Positions 7,377-12,658 of a stretch of 14,489 nt of DNA are shown piece by piece. The first letter of the stretch is position 1; every line of letters begins with the position of its first letter. Source of the DNA: Lysobacterales bacterium CG_4_10_14_3_um_filter_64_11 (GTDB taxonomy: Bacteria; Pseudomonadota; Gammaproteobacteria; Xanthomonadales; Xanthomonadaceae); the NCBI GenBank assembly GCA_002782905.1, contig PFJA01000101.1:1-14489 (forward strand), in the 5' to 3' direction. The position numbers and the translations under genes were made by a program. Under the pieces are notes generated by a model. That model saw nothing but the letters and a program-made list of their open reading frames with translations. It did no database searches and was not told the origin of the DNA.

Positions 7377-8047
7377 TTCTGTGCCTCGCCGGCGCTTCCG
7401 GCGTTGTTGCGACTGGGAGCGACAGCGCGGCGCGGGGCGTCGCTGCGATCATCATCGCCGTCGGTGCTGCCGCGCATCTGCAAGCGCAGCGTGGCAAACG
7501 CGGCGCGTTCGCGCGGGCCGCCGCGGCCCCATTCCAGATCCAACTGCAACGCCATCAGTTGCCACGGCAGTTCACCGTTGCCATCGGTCGGCTGCTTCGC
7601 AGCAGCGGCCGCCGTGCGGCCTACGCCTTCGCTGCGCTCGGTCAGTTCGTCGGCGACAAGTGTTGGCCCGGAGCGCAATGGCGCGGCAGCGTCGCCGGCG
7701 TCGGCACCGGCCTCGGGGTCAACGACCGCGGCGGCAGCGGCTTGCAGCGCATCGAGGCTGTCCGGATCGGCCAGTGGGTCGGTGATTTCGTGAATATCCA
7801 GTCGCCAGCGCACCCGGCCATCATCGCTCTCGCCATCCTCGATACCCTCGCGCAGCCGGCCGTTGATGCCCTGCGCATCGAGCACGCTCTGCGCCAGTTG
7901 CGCGGCATAGCTGGCATCGGCGGCGTAACGCACTTGGCGCCGGCCGCCATTGAGCATGGCGGCGACCACGGTGATGCCGAGCGCCAGTACCGCAAATGCC
8001 GCCAGCACTTCGATCAGGGTGAATCCGCGCGCCCGGCTCGTGCTCAT
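7373..8047 (-). CDS. gspI: T2SS minor pseudopilin GspI, unusually large
   Basis: GspI starts tip assembly and anchors GspJ and GspK. I chose ATG 8047 (MSTSRARG^FTLIEVLAA) because it gives a normal 8-residue leader and a 4-bp overlap with the gspH stop; a longer reading from 8089 lies inside gspH. The cleavage motif and Glu at mature position 5 (residue 13) are intact. The core family segments are visible: YAAQLAQSVLDAQG (47-60), WRLDIHEI (81-88) and, near the end, ALQLDLEWG...AAFATLRLQM (167-191). Between these lies an extra Ala/Asp/Gly-rich stretch (about 92-160), and after them a charged tail (192-224). The total of 224 residues is far above the usual 120-130. The reading frame is open throughout, so this looks like a real insertion and not a frameshift. 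Confidence 0.93.
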   Translation of the reverse strand: MSTSRARGFTLIEVLAAFAVLALGITVVAAMLNGGRRQVRYAADASYAAQLAQSVLDAQGINGRLREGIEDGESDDGRVRWRLDIHEITDPLADPDSLDALQAAAAAVVDPEAGADAGDAAAPLRSGPTLVADELTERSEGVGRTAAAAAKQPTDGNGELPWQLMALQLDLEWGRGGPRERAAFATLRLQMRGSTDGDDDRSDAPRRAVAPSRNNAGSAGEAQK

Positions 8048-8508
8048 GAAGCCTCCACCGGGCTGATCCGGATCGCGCCGGTGAGCCACAGCACATCGAT
8101 GCGCCAGCTTGCCTTGCCCTTGCTCAGGGTGATGCTGCCGCCGGTGGACGAGCCATCGGGAAAGAACCGAAACCGCGCCTCGCCGGCCTGCACCTGTTCC
8201 TGTGCGGCGGTGAGCACATCCAGCGTTGGCTTGCCGGGCAAATCACCCTGCCGCCGACCGCTGCGCCAATGCGCGGCATCGACATCGAGCGCCAGCACCT
8301 GCGCTTCGCCGGTGTGGATGGCGGCGGCGCGGGTGTAGCGCAATTGTGCCGCCAGTTCCTTGCTGGCATTGCGCAGGCGCATGCCGTCGAGGCCGCCGCC
8401 AAGCATGCCGGAAAACAGAGTCAGCGCCAGCGCCAGCAGACCGATCACCAGCAACAACTCGATCAGGCTGACGCCACGGCTGACACGACGCAATGCGCAC
8501 GGCGACAT
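8044..8508 (-). CDS. gspH: T2SS minor pseudopilin GspH
   Basis: GspH is the minor pseudopilin thought to join the tip complex to the GspG shaft. The 154-residue product has a 12-residue basic leader and the prepilin site RG^VSLIELLLV, with Glu at mature position 5 (residue 17). A hydrophobic helix runs to about residue 33. It continues with NASKELAAQLRYTRAAAIHTGEA (about 48-70), typical of GspH, where the helix leads into a beta-sandwich. The FRFFPDGSSTGGSI stretch (about 112-126) is the GspH-family 'F.PDG.S.GG' motif. The ATG 8508 has no recognisable Shine-Dalgarno sequence, so translation may depend on ribosomes arriving from gspG across a 27-bp gap containing a hairpin. Its stop overlaps gspI by 4 bp. 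Confidence 0.93.
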   Translation of the reverse strand: MSPCALRRVSRGVSLIELLLVIGLLALALTLFSGMLGGGLDGMRLRNASKELAAQLRYTRAAAIHTGEAQVLALDVDAAHWRSGRRQGDLPGKPTLDVLTAAQEQVQAGEARFRFFPDGSSTGGSITLSKGKASWRIDVLWLTGAIRISPVEAS

Positions 8509-8521
8509 GGGATGGATGGTT

Positions 8522-8535
8522 GCCCGGTGCCGGGC
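8522..8535 (-). promoter_or_regulatory. GC hairpin between gspG and gspH
   Basis: Immediately after the gspG stop codon the sequence reads GCCCGG-CA-CCGGGC on the transcribed strand, a perfect 6-bp GC-only stem (5 bp if a tetraloop is preferred). No T-run follows, so it is unlikely to be a full terminator. Such a stem at the 3' end of the major pseudopilin gene could protect or process the mRNA and raise GspG output over the downstream minor pseudopilins. Confidence 0.55.
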
Positions 8536-8967
8536 TTACTGCAGCACGATGTCCCGGTTGACGCTGTCGCCACCGGGCTGGCCATCCTTGCCGTAACTGA
8601 TCAGGTCGTAGGGGCCATTCTCACCGGGCGTGCGGTAGATGAACGGGCGGCCCCACGGGTCTTTGATTTCATCGGCCTTGGCATACGGCCCGAGCCAGTT
8701 CGGCGCATCCGAAGGCTGCGTGATCAGCGCCTGCAGATCGGGCGGCAGGCTGCTGTTGTCGAGATCGTATTGCTCGATCTTGCCGGCCAGCGACTGCACC
8801 TGCGAGGTGGCGAGGTTCGATTTTGCGCGGTCGGCACCGCCGAGCACGCGGTTGGTGACGAAGGTGAGCACGGCGCCGATCAACACGATCACGATGATCA
8901 CTTCGATCAGGCTCATGCCGCCGCTGTGGCGGGGCAGGGTGGGTAGGGTGTTGCGGATTGCGGACAT
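8536..8967 (-). CDS. gspG: T2SS major pseudopilin GspG
   Basis: GspG polymerises into the periplasmic pseudopilus shaft. The 143-residue product has a 17-residue leader (ending PRHSGG) and the prepilin site G^MSLIEVIIV, with Glu at mature position 5 (residue 22). Met instead of Phe at +1 occurs in Xanthomonas-type GspG as far as I recall. The conserved features VLGGADRAKSNLATSQVQSL (about 42-61), YDLDN, LPPDLQALITQP and GPYAK are present, as are the C-terminal calcium-site region DPWGRPFIYRTPGENGPYDL and SYGKDGQPGGDS. ATG 8967 is preceded by AAGAGG at 6 bases, the best ribosome binding site in the cluster. An upstream in-frame ATG (9183) would add 72 repeat-derived residues and is rejected. 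The 220 bp separating it from gspF hold a long inverted repeat. Confidence 0.97.
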   Translation of the reverse strand: MSAIRNTLPTLPRHSGGMSLIEVIIVIVLIGAVLTFVTNRVLGGADRAKSNLATSQVQSLAGKIEQYDLDNSSLPPDLQALITQPSDAPNWLGPYAKADEIKDPWGRPFIYRTPGENGPYDLISYGKDGQPGGDSVNRDIVLQ

Positions 8968-8973
8968 TGGGAA

Positions 8974-8979
8974 CCTCTT
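8974..8979 (-). promoter_or_regulatory. gspG Shine-Dalgarno site inside an inverted-repeat arm
   Basis: AAGAGG lies 6 bases upstream of the gspG ATG. It decides the start at 8967 over the in-frame ATG 9183. The site is entirely within the gspG-proximal arm of the 21-bp inverted repeat, so it would be base-paired if the intergenic RNA folds. Confidence 0.7.
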
Positions 8980-9098
8980 GAAACCGTCGTGAGCGGCCCG
9001 AGTGCAAGGCGCACGGAGCGCAGGAACCGCAGTGTACATGCTGGCACATGAGGATTCCGAGCACCGCGCAACGCAGCATTCGGTCGCTGCGCGACAAC

Positions 9099-9166
9099 AC
9101 CTGCTGCGCAGGCTACGCCTTCGCTTCGCTGCTGCGCCGCTCGCTCGGTCGGGCTGCGCAGCAGGT
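9099..9166. repeat. 13-bp perfect inverted repeat inside the gspF-gspG element
   Basis: ACCTGCTGCGCAG at 9099-9111 is matched by CTGCGCAGCAGGT at 9154-9166, with 42 bp between. The distal copy overlaps the end of the outer inverted-repeat arm by three bases (9164-9166), so the two stems compete slightly or stack. The GC-rich loop with repeated GCTTCGCTGCTGCGCC-like motifs resembles dispersed palindromic repeats common in xanthomonad genomes (recalled, not searched). Confidence 0.65.
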
Positions 9167-9187
9167 TTCAAGAGGTTCCCCATGGGT

Positions 9188-10402
9188 TCAGCCTATCGTG
9201 GTGGTCAGGTCGTACAGCGGGGTGAGAATGGCCATGATGACGATGCCGACGATCACGCTCATCACCAAGGTCAGGATTGGCACCAGCGCGGTCAGCATGC
9301 GGTCGATGGCATGGCTGGTCTCTGAATCGAAGGCATCGGCCACTTTCAGCAGCATGGTGTCGAGGGCGCCGGATTCCTCGCCTACCTGAATCATCTGTAT
9401 CGCCAGCCGCGGGAAACCCTCGCTGCGCGCCAACGCGTGCGCCAGCCCGCCGCCACCCTTTACCGCCTCGCTGGCCGCTTCTACCGCCTCCGCCAGCACC
9501 CGGTTGGACAGCACATTGCGCGCGATCGACAGCGCCTGCAGCAGCGGCACGCCGTTTTGTACCAGCGTGCCCAGCGTGCGTGCCAGACGCGCGGTTTCCG
9601 CGCGCGCAATCAGGGTGCCCACCAGCGGCGCGGTCATCAGCCAGGCATCGAGTGCACGGCGGGTGGCCGGGTTGCGAAAGCGCCGTTCCAGCCACCACGC
9701 CAATGCCACGAAGCCGCCGATGATCAGCCACCAGCCGCTGCGCACCGCATCGCCCAGCCACAGCACGGTGCGCGTGAGCAGCGGCAACTGCGCGTCCATG
9801 CCCTCGTAGATCGCCTGAAACTGTGGCACCACGTAACCGAGCAAAAACAGGATGGCCAGCCCAACCATCACCACCAAAATCAGCGGATAAATCAGCGCAT
9901 TGATCAGCCGCGCGCGCAGCGCCTGACTGCGTTCCAGATATTCGGCCAGGCGCGCCAGGCTGGCTTGCAACGAACCGCCAGCCTCGCCAGCGCGCACCAT
10001 GTTGATGTACAACCGCGAAAACACCCCGTGTTGCTGGTCGAGCGCGGTCGATAGCGGCGCACCACCACGCACCACATCGCGCACCCGCGCCAGCAACGCG
10101 CGCGCGGCCGGGTTATCAGGCAAATCGATCAAAATGCCCAGCGCCCGATCGAGCGGCTGGCCGGCGCCGAGCAGGGTGGACAACTGCTGGGTGAAGCGCA
10201 GCACCTGGCCGTGATCGAGCGCATTGCGCCGGAACAACCCAGCCAGCCCCTCGCCGCCAGCGGCATCGCTGCGCCGCGCCTCGATCGGCAGATTACCGGC
10301 CTCCTGCAAGCGCGCAATCACCTCCTCGGCACTGGCAGCATCCATCATCCCGGTGATCGACTCACCGGCCGGGCTCAACGCGCTGTAACGGAACTGCGGC
10401 AT
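9188..10402 (-). CDS. gspF: T2SS inner-membrane platform protein GspF
   Basis: GspF is the polytopic platform protein that receives force from GspE and drives pseudopilin assembly. The 404-residue length is standard. Two T2SSF domains are visible, at about 68-191 and 270-393. Each carries the family motif late in its cytoplasmic part: MVRAGEAGGSLQASLARLAEYLE (135-157) and MIQVGEESGALDTMLLKVADAF (337-358). Membrane segments lie at about 170-192, 223-238 and 373-395, giving the usual three-span topology. The N-terminal F.Y.A....G....G pattern is intact. The start ATG 10402 is close after the stop of a tiny possible leader ORF. It is the first recognised gene of the cluster; gspE, which precedes F in Xanthomonas, is absent. 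Confidence 0.97.
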   Translation of the reverse strand: MPQFRYSALSPAGESITGMMDAASAEEVIARLQEAGNLPIEARRSDAAGGEGLAGLFRRNALDHGQVLRFTQQLSTLLGAGQPLDRALGILIDLPDNPAARALLARVRDVVRGGAPLSTALDQQHGVFSRLYINMVRAGEAGGSLQASLARLAEYLERSQALRARLINALIYPLILVVMVGLAILFLLGYVVPQFQAIYEGMDAQLPLLTRTVLWLGDAVRSGWWLIIGGFVALAWWLERRFRNPATRRALDAWLMTAPLVGTLIARAETARLARTLGTLVQNGVPLLQALSIARNVLSNRVLAEAVEAASEAVKGGGGLAHALARSEGFPRLAIQMIQVGEESGALDTMLLKVADAFDSETSHAIDRMLTALVPILTLVMSVIVGIVIMAILTPLYDLTTTIG

Positions 10403-10405
10403 GGC

Positions 10406-10468
10406 TCAGCAACCACTCGCTTGGTGGGCGGCGGCGGACGCTTGGGTCAGGGAGTGGAAAATCGACAT
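10406..10468 (-). CDS. Possible 20-residue leader peptide upstream of gspF (speculative)
   Basis: A mini-ORF (MSIFHSLTQASAAAHQASGC) begins at ATG 10468 and stops at TGA 10406, three bases before the gspF ATG. A candidate -10 hexamer TATCAT (10480-10475) would place the transcription start near the A of this ATG, which would make it leaderless. No Shine-Dalgarno sequence precedes it. This may be chance; it is listed because the tight stop/start spacing would allow translational coupling into gspF. Confidence 0.2.
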   Translation of the reverse strand: MSIFHSLTQASAAAHQASGC

Positions 10469-10474
10469 CCGGCA

Positions 10475-10480
10475 ATGATA
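10475..10480 (-). promoter_or_regulatory. Candidate -10 element for the gspF operon
   Basis: TATCAT on the minus strand, 73 to 78 bases upstream of the gspF ATG, is the best -10-like hexamer near the operon start. The corresponding -35 region (CTTTCG at a 17-bp spacer, or TTTCGG at 16) is poor. If real, it would need an activator or an alternative sigma factor. Confidence 0.25.
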
Positions 10481-10560
10481 CTGGATGCACGCCAAGCCGA
10501 AAGCGGCCTGGGTTACCCAGTGTTGTCCATCAACGCGTGCCTGCTATTGCCGCCAGCAGC

Positions 10561-10572
10561 GCAACCGGTTGC
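10561..10572. repeat. 12-bp perfect palindrome in divergent promoter region
   Basis: GCAACCGGTTGC is fully self-complementary. It is central between gspF and the divergent conserved gene, a suitable place for a dimeric regulator's operator. Chance occurrence is possible in GC-rich DNA. Confidence 0.35.
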
Positions 10573-10729
10573 AACACCGGCAGCGCGGCTTTGGCAGAGT
10601 CCTTGCCGTTGCGGGGGCAAGATGGCTGTGGCGATGGAGTTGGTTTCGACTCCGGTGCTGGTGAATCGTGCGCCGGGATCAGGTGCGGGTTGCGGCATAC
10701 TGACGCTTTGACCAGCGAGACATTGCGGC

Positions 10730-11104
10730 ATGCACATCGACATCGATCAGCTCAGTGAGGCGGAATCGGTTGACCTCAACCACCGCGTGGTGGCGCGCCT
10801 GAAGTTCATGCGCGAGATGCGTGCGCATGCGCAGATGCTGGATTTCCGGATTGGGCAGCGGGTGGTGTTTCAGCCCAAAGGCTATCCGGAACTTGCCGGG
10901 GTGATGGCCAAGTACAACCGCAAGACGGTGACGGTGATCACCGAGAATGGGCAGCAATGGAATGTGCCGCCTGGGTTCCTGCGGCCGGCGGAGCCGCACG
11001 CCGCCACGCGTGCGGAGCCTGCACCGGTGTTGCAATTGCAAAACCAAGTAGCGGCGCTTGCACGCGGTGAAAGCCGGAAGCCAGCATGTTCAAGGATGCT
11101 CTGA
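10730..11104 (+). CDS. Small conserved protein of unknown function with SH3-barrel-like core
   Basis: The product has 124 residues. The N-terminal half is helical: IDIDQLSEAESVDLNHRVVARLKFMREMRAH (about 3-33). It is followed by FRIGQRVVFQPKG (39-51) and a short beta-rich stretch, MAKYNRKTVTVITENGQQWNVPP (59-81). This pattern (polar helix with LNHR.VARL, then G..V.F......G......NRKTV.V....G..W.V.P) recurs in small uncharacterised proteobacterial proteins as I recall them, and it looks like a small SH3/Tudor/KOW-like barrel. The C-terminal 40 residues are Ala/Pro-rich and probably disordered. There is no signal peptide, so it is likely cytoplasmic. It is divergent from gspF and ends 9 bp before a palindromic repeat. 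I do not assign a function. The ribosome site (GCGAGA) is weak. Confidence 0.75.
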   Translation: MHIDIDQLSEAESVDLNHRVVARLKFMREMRAHAQMLDFRIGQRVVFQPKGYPELAGVMAKYNRKTVTVITENGQQWNVPPGFLRPAEPHAATRAEPAPVLQLQNQVAALARGESRKPACSRML

Positions 11105-11113
11105 GCAAGCTGC

Positions 11114-11197
11114 CATTGCGAGGAGCGCAGCGACGTGGCAATCCAGAAATGCAAGAAAAAAATCAAGACGCTGGATTGCTTCGCTGCACTCGCAATG
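11114..11197. repeat. REP/MITE-like inverted repeat element
   Basis: The left arm (11114-11146) begins CATTGCGAGGAGCGCAGCGA and ends GGCAATCCAG. The right arm (11171-11197), CTGGATTGC...CTCGCAATG, is its imperfect inverted copy, about 27 bp long. A 24-bp A-rich loop lies between. This is the widely dispersed 'CATTGCGAG...GCAATCCAG' palindromic repeat known from many proteobacterial genomes (recalled, not searched). It lies between convergent genes, where its stem could also act as a transcription block or mRNA end for either gene. Confidence 0.85.
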
Positions 11198-11267
11198 ACG
11201 CCAGTTGTGGCCTGTCCGGGGGCTGCTCTGAGTGGTCACCGTGCCCGGAATGGCAAGCGGCCCTGGC

Positions 11268-12317
11268 TCAACCCGTCGCCCGCAACGACGCCATGTCGAT
11301 CACGAAGCGGTACTTCACGTCGCTCTTGAGCATGCGCTCGTAGGCGGCGTTGATGTCCTGGATGCGGATCACTTCGACGTCGGAGGTGATGCCGTGCTGG
11401 CCACAGAAGTCAAGCAGCTCCTGGGTTTCGGCGATACCGCCGATCAGCGAGCCGGCGACGGATTTGCGTTGCAGCACCATCGCGGTGGTGTTCAGCGCGG
11501 GGTCGAGTTCGCCGAGGTAGCCGACCAGCACCAGCGTTGCGCCCACCGCCAGCGTCGGCAGGTAGGGGTTGAGGTCGTGGGCGTAGGGCACGGTGTCGAT
11601 GATCAGGTCGAATTGGCCGGCGACGGCAGCCATCTGGTCGGCAGCGGTGGACAGCACGATGCGGTCGGCACCCAGGCGGCGCGCGTCGGCTTCCTTGCCC
11701 GGCGAGCGGCTGATCAGGGTGACTTCGGCGCCCAGCGCTTTGGCCAGTTGCAGCGCCATGTGGCCGAGTCCGCCGAGGCCAACCACGGCGACTCGGCTGC
11801 CCTTGCCGACCTGCCAGTGGCGCAGCGGCGACCAGGTGGTGATGCCGGCGCACAGCAACGGTGCGGCGGCGGCCAGGTCGAGGCCGGCCGGCAGCTTGAG
11901 CACAAACTTTTCGGTGACCACGATGTGCTCGGAGTAGCCGCCATAAGTGGGCTCGCCGCCGTGCGGGTCGTTGTAGGTGACGGTCGGGAACTGGGCGCAG
12001 TACTGCTCCAGCCCGTCGTTGCAGGCGGCGCAGTGCTGGCACGAATCGACCATGCAACCGACGCCCACGTGATCGCCGGCTTTGAAACGGGTTACCGATG
12101 CACCGACGCTGCGCACCCTGCCGATGATCTCGTGGCCCGGCACCACCGGATAGATGGTGTTTTTCCAGTCGTTGCGTGCGGTATGCAGGTCGGAGTGGCA
12201 GACGCCGCAATAAAGAATGTCGATCACCACGTCATCGGCGTTAGGCGCACGGCGGGGAATCTGCAACGGGGCGAGCGGCGACGTCGCGGATTGAGCGGCG
12301 TAGGAAAGAATGGTCAT
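11268..12317 (-). CDS. yahK: Zinc-dependent NAD(P)-dependent alcohol dehydrogenase, YahK/CAD-like aldehyde reductase
   Basis: This medium-chain dehydrogenase/reductase of 349 residues probably reduces aldehydes to alcohols with NADPH in the cytoplasm. Catalytic zinc ligands are C40 (CGVCHSD), H62 and E63 (GHEIIG), and C156 (PLLCAGITTW). The structural zinc site is C93-x2-C96-x2-C99-x7-C107, inside VGCMVDSCQHCAAC. The Rossmann glycine motif GLGGLGH is at 180-186, and the second strand ends in S203-R204 with no acidic residue, consistent with NADP(H). The C-terminus (SLIGGIAETQELLDFC, INAAYERML, DVKYRFVID) closely follows E. coli YahK. ATG 12317 has AAGGAA five bases upstream. It is convergent with the small conserved gene and has its own candidate promoter. 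Substrate not determinable from sequence. Confidence 0.95.
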   Translation of the reverse strand: MTILSYAAQSATSPLAPLQIPRRAPNADDVVIDILYCGVCHSDLHTARNDWKNTIYPVVPGHEIIGRVRSVGASVTRFKAGDHVGVGCMVDSCQHCAACNDGLEQYCAQFPTVTYNDPHGGEPTYGGYSEHIVVTEKFVLKLPAGLDLAAAAPLLCAGITTWSPLRHWQVGKGSRVAVVGLGGLGHMALQLAKALGAEVTLISRSPGKEADARRLGADRIVLSTAADQMAAVAGQFDLIIDTVPYAHDLNPYLPTLAVGATLVLVGYLGELDPALNTTAMVLQRKSVAGSLIGGIAETQELLDFCGQHGITSDVEVIRIQDINAAYERMLKSDVKYRFVIDMASLRATG

Positions 12318-12349
12318 GGGGGTTCCTTGTCGGCGCGGGTGCTTGCGCG

Positions 12350-12381
12350 ATTATGGGGCGCCGCCGCTGTTGGCGTGTCAA
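12350..12381 (-). promoter_or_regulatory. Candidate promoter of the alcohol dehydrogenase, with a long 20-bp spacer
   Basis: On the minus strand a perfect -35 TTGACA (12381-12376) and a 5/6 -10 CATAAT (12355-12350) are separated by 20 bp, giving a predicted start near 12343 and a leader of about 26 bases. The spacer contains CGCC-N6-GGCG symmetry. Overlong spacers of 19-20 bp with an internal dyad are a mark of MerR-family controlled promoters. The hexamers are seen; the regulator is inference. Confidence 0.5.
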
Positions 12382-12474
12382 TGGGTTGCCTTGCCGATTA
12401 GCGGTGTTGCGTTGTTCTGTTTTACGATGTCGGCGATCGCATCGATCAGCGCCAGAATCAGACGATACTATGCG

Positions 12475-12496
12475 CTGCCTTTGCACGCAAAGGCAG
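12475..12496. repeat. 9-bp perfect hairpin with 4-base loop
   Basis: CTGCCTTTG (12475-12483), loop CACG (12484-12487), CAAAGGCAG (12488-12496). No T-run follows on either strand, so a rho-independent terminator is unlikely. As DNA it is a 22-bp inverted repeat that could bind a dimeric regulator. As RNA it would be a stable stem in a long 5' leader of the plus-strand gene. Confidence 0.65.
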
Positions 12497-12658
12497 GCAT
12501 TCGCTTGGCGAACTTTGAATAACTCAGAGCCTCGGCAAGCTAGGGACGGTGCGTCGGAAACGTTTACGATAGCCTTGATCAGACCATACCTTGGTATTGC
12601 TGACTGCTGTCCGATCGCCATCGTATGTCCACAGCCCATTCATCGACAGGAATCGCAC

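Larger units (their letters stand above)
8965..9184 (-). repeat. gspF-gspG intergenic element bounded by a 21-bp (20/21) inverted repeat
   Basis: The outer arms at 8965-8985 and 9164-9184 are inverted copies with a single mismatch; the inner 17 bp (GGGAACCTCTTGAAACC, 8969-8985 and 9164-9180) are perfect. The 178-bp interior holds a second perfect inverted repeat of 13 bp (9099-9111 and 9154-9166) and a small hairpin GTCGC-TGC-GCGAC (9083-9095). Nested symmetry, no credible coding content and a position exactly at a gene junction suggest a MITE/REP-like element or an RNA regulatory structure. One arm contains the gspG ribosome binding site and start codon. Confidence 0.75.
10403..10729. other. 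327-bp divergent intergenic region in place of gspE
   Basis: No protein-coding frame with recognisable content is seen on either strand, and no stretch reads as Walker A/B or other GspE ATPase motifs, so no gspE remnant is visible. The region holds the 12-bp palindrome GCAACCGGTTGC (10561-10572), a 6-bp stem CTTGCC/GGCAAG with an 8-base loop (10602-10607 and 10616-10621), and the candidate gspF promoter. It separates two divergent genes and so must hold both promoters. Confidence 0.6.
12318..12658. other. 341-bp divergent intergenic region
   Basis: It lies between the alcohol dehydrogenase (minus) and the LVIVD-repeat gene (plus). It contains the dehydrogenase promoter and ribosome site, a strong 9-bp hairpin (12475-12496), and the LVIVD gene's AGGA ribosome site seven bases before its ATG. 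No coding frame with recognisable content was found. It is less GC-rich than the T2SS region. No convincing sigma-70 promoter could be fixed for the plus-strand gene. Confidence 0.6.

Noticed and set aside
8048..8089. Longer gspI start at 8089
   Set aside because: It lies inside the gspH coding region and would give a 22-residue leader; ATG 8047 gives the standard leader and the ATGA overlap seen at neighbouring junctions.
8968..9183. A 72-residue N-terminal extension of GspG from ATG 9183
   Set aside because: It would give a prepilin leader of 89 residues, derived entirely from the inverted-repeat element. ATG 8967 has a good ribosome site and a normal 17-residue leader.
11084..11100. AGCAT/ATGCT inverted repeat at the end of the small conserved gene as a terminator
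   Set aside because: The stem is only 5 bp and has no T-run; the stronger palindromic element just downstream is a better candidate for ending the transcript.
11232..12401. A 389-codon plus-strand frame across the alcohol dehydrogenase
   Set aside because: It is antisense to a clear YahK-like enzyme with all zinc ligands and the Rossmann motif. The antisense product is His/Gln/Val-rich and unlike any protein I know.
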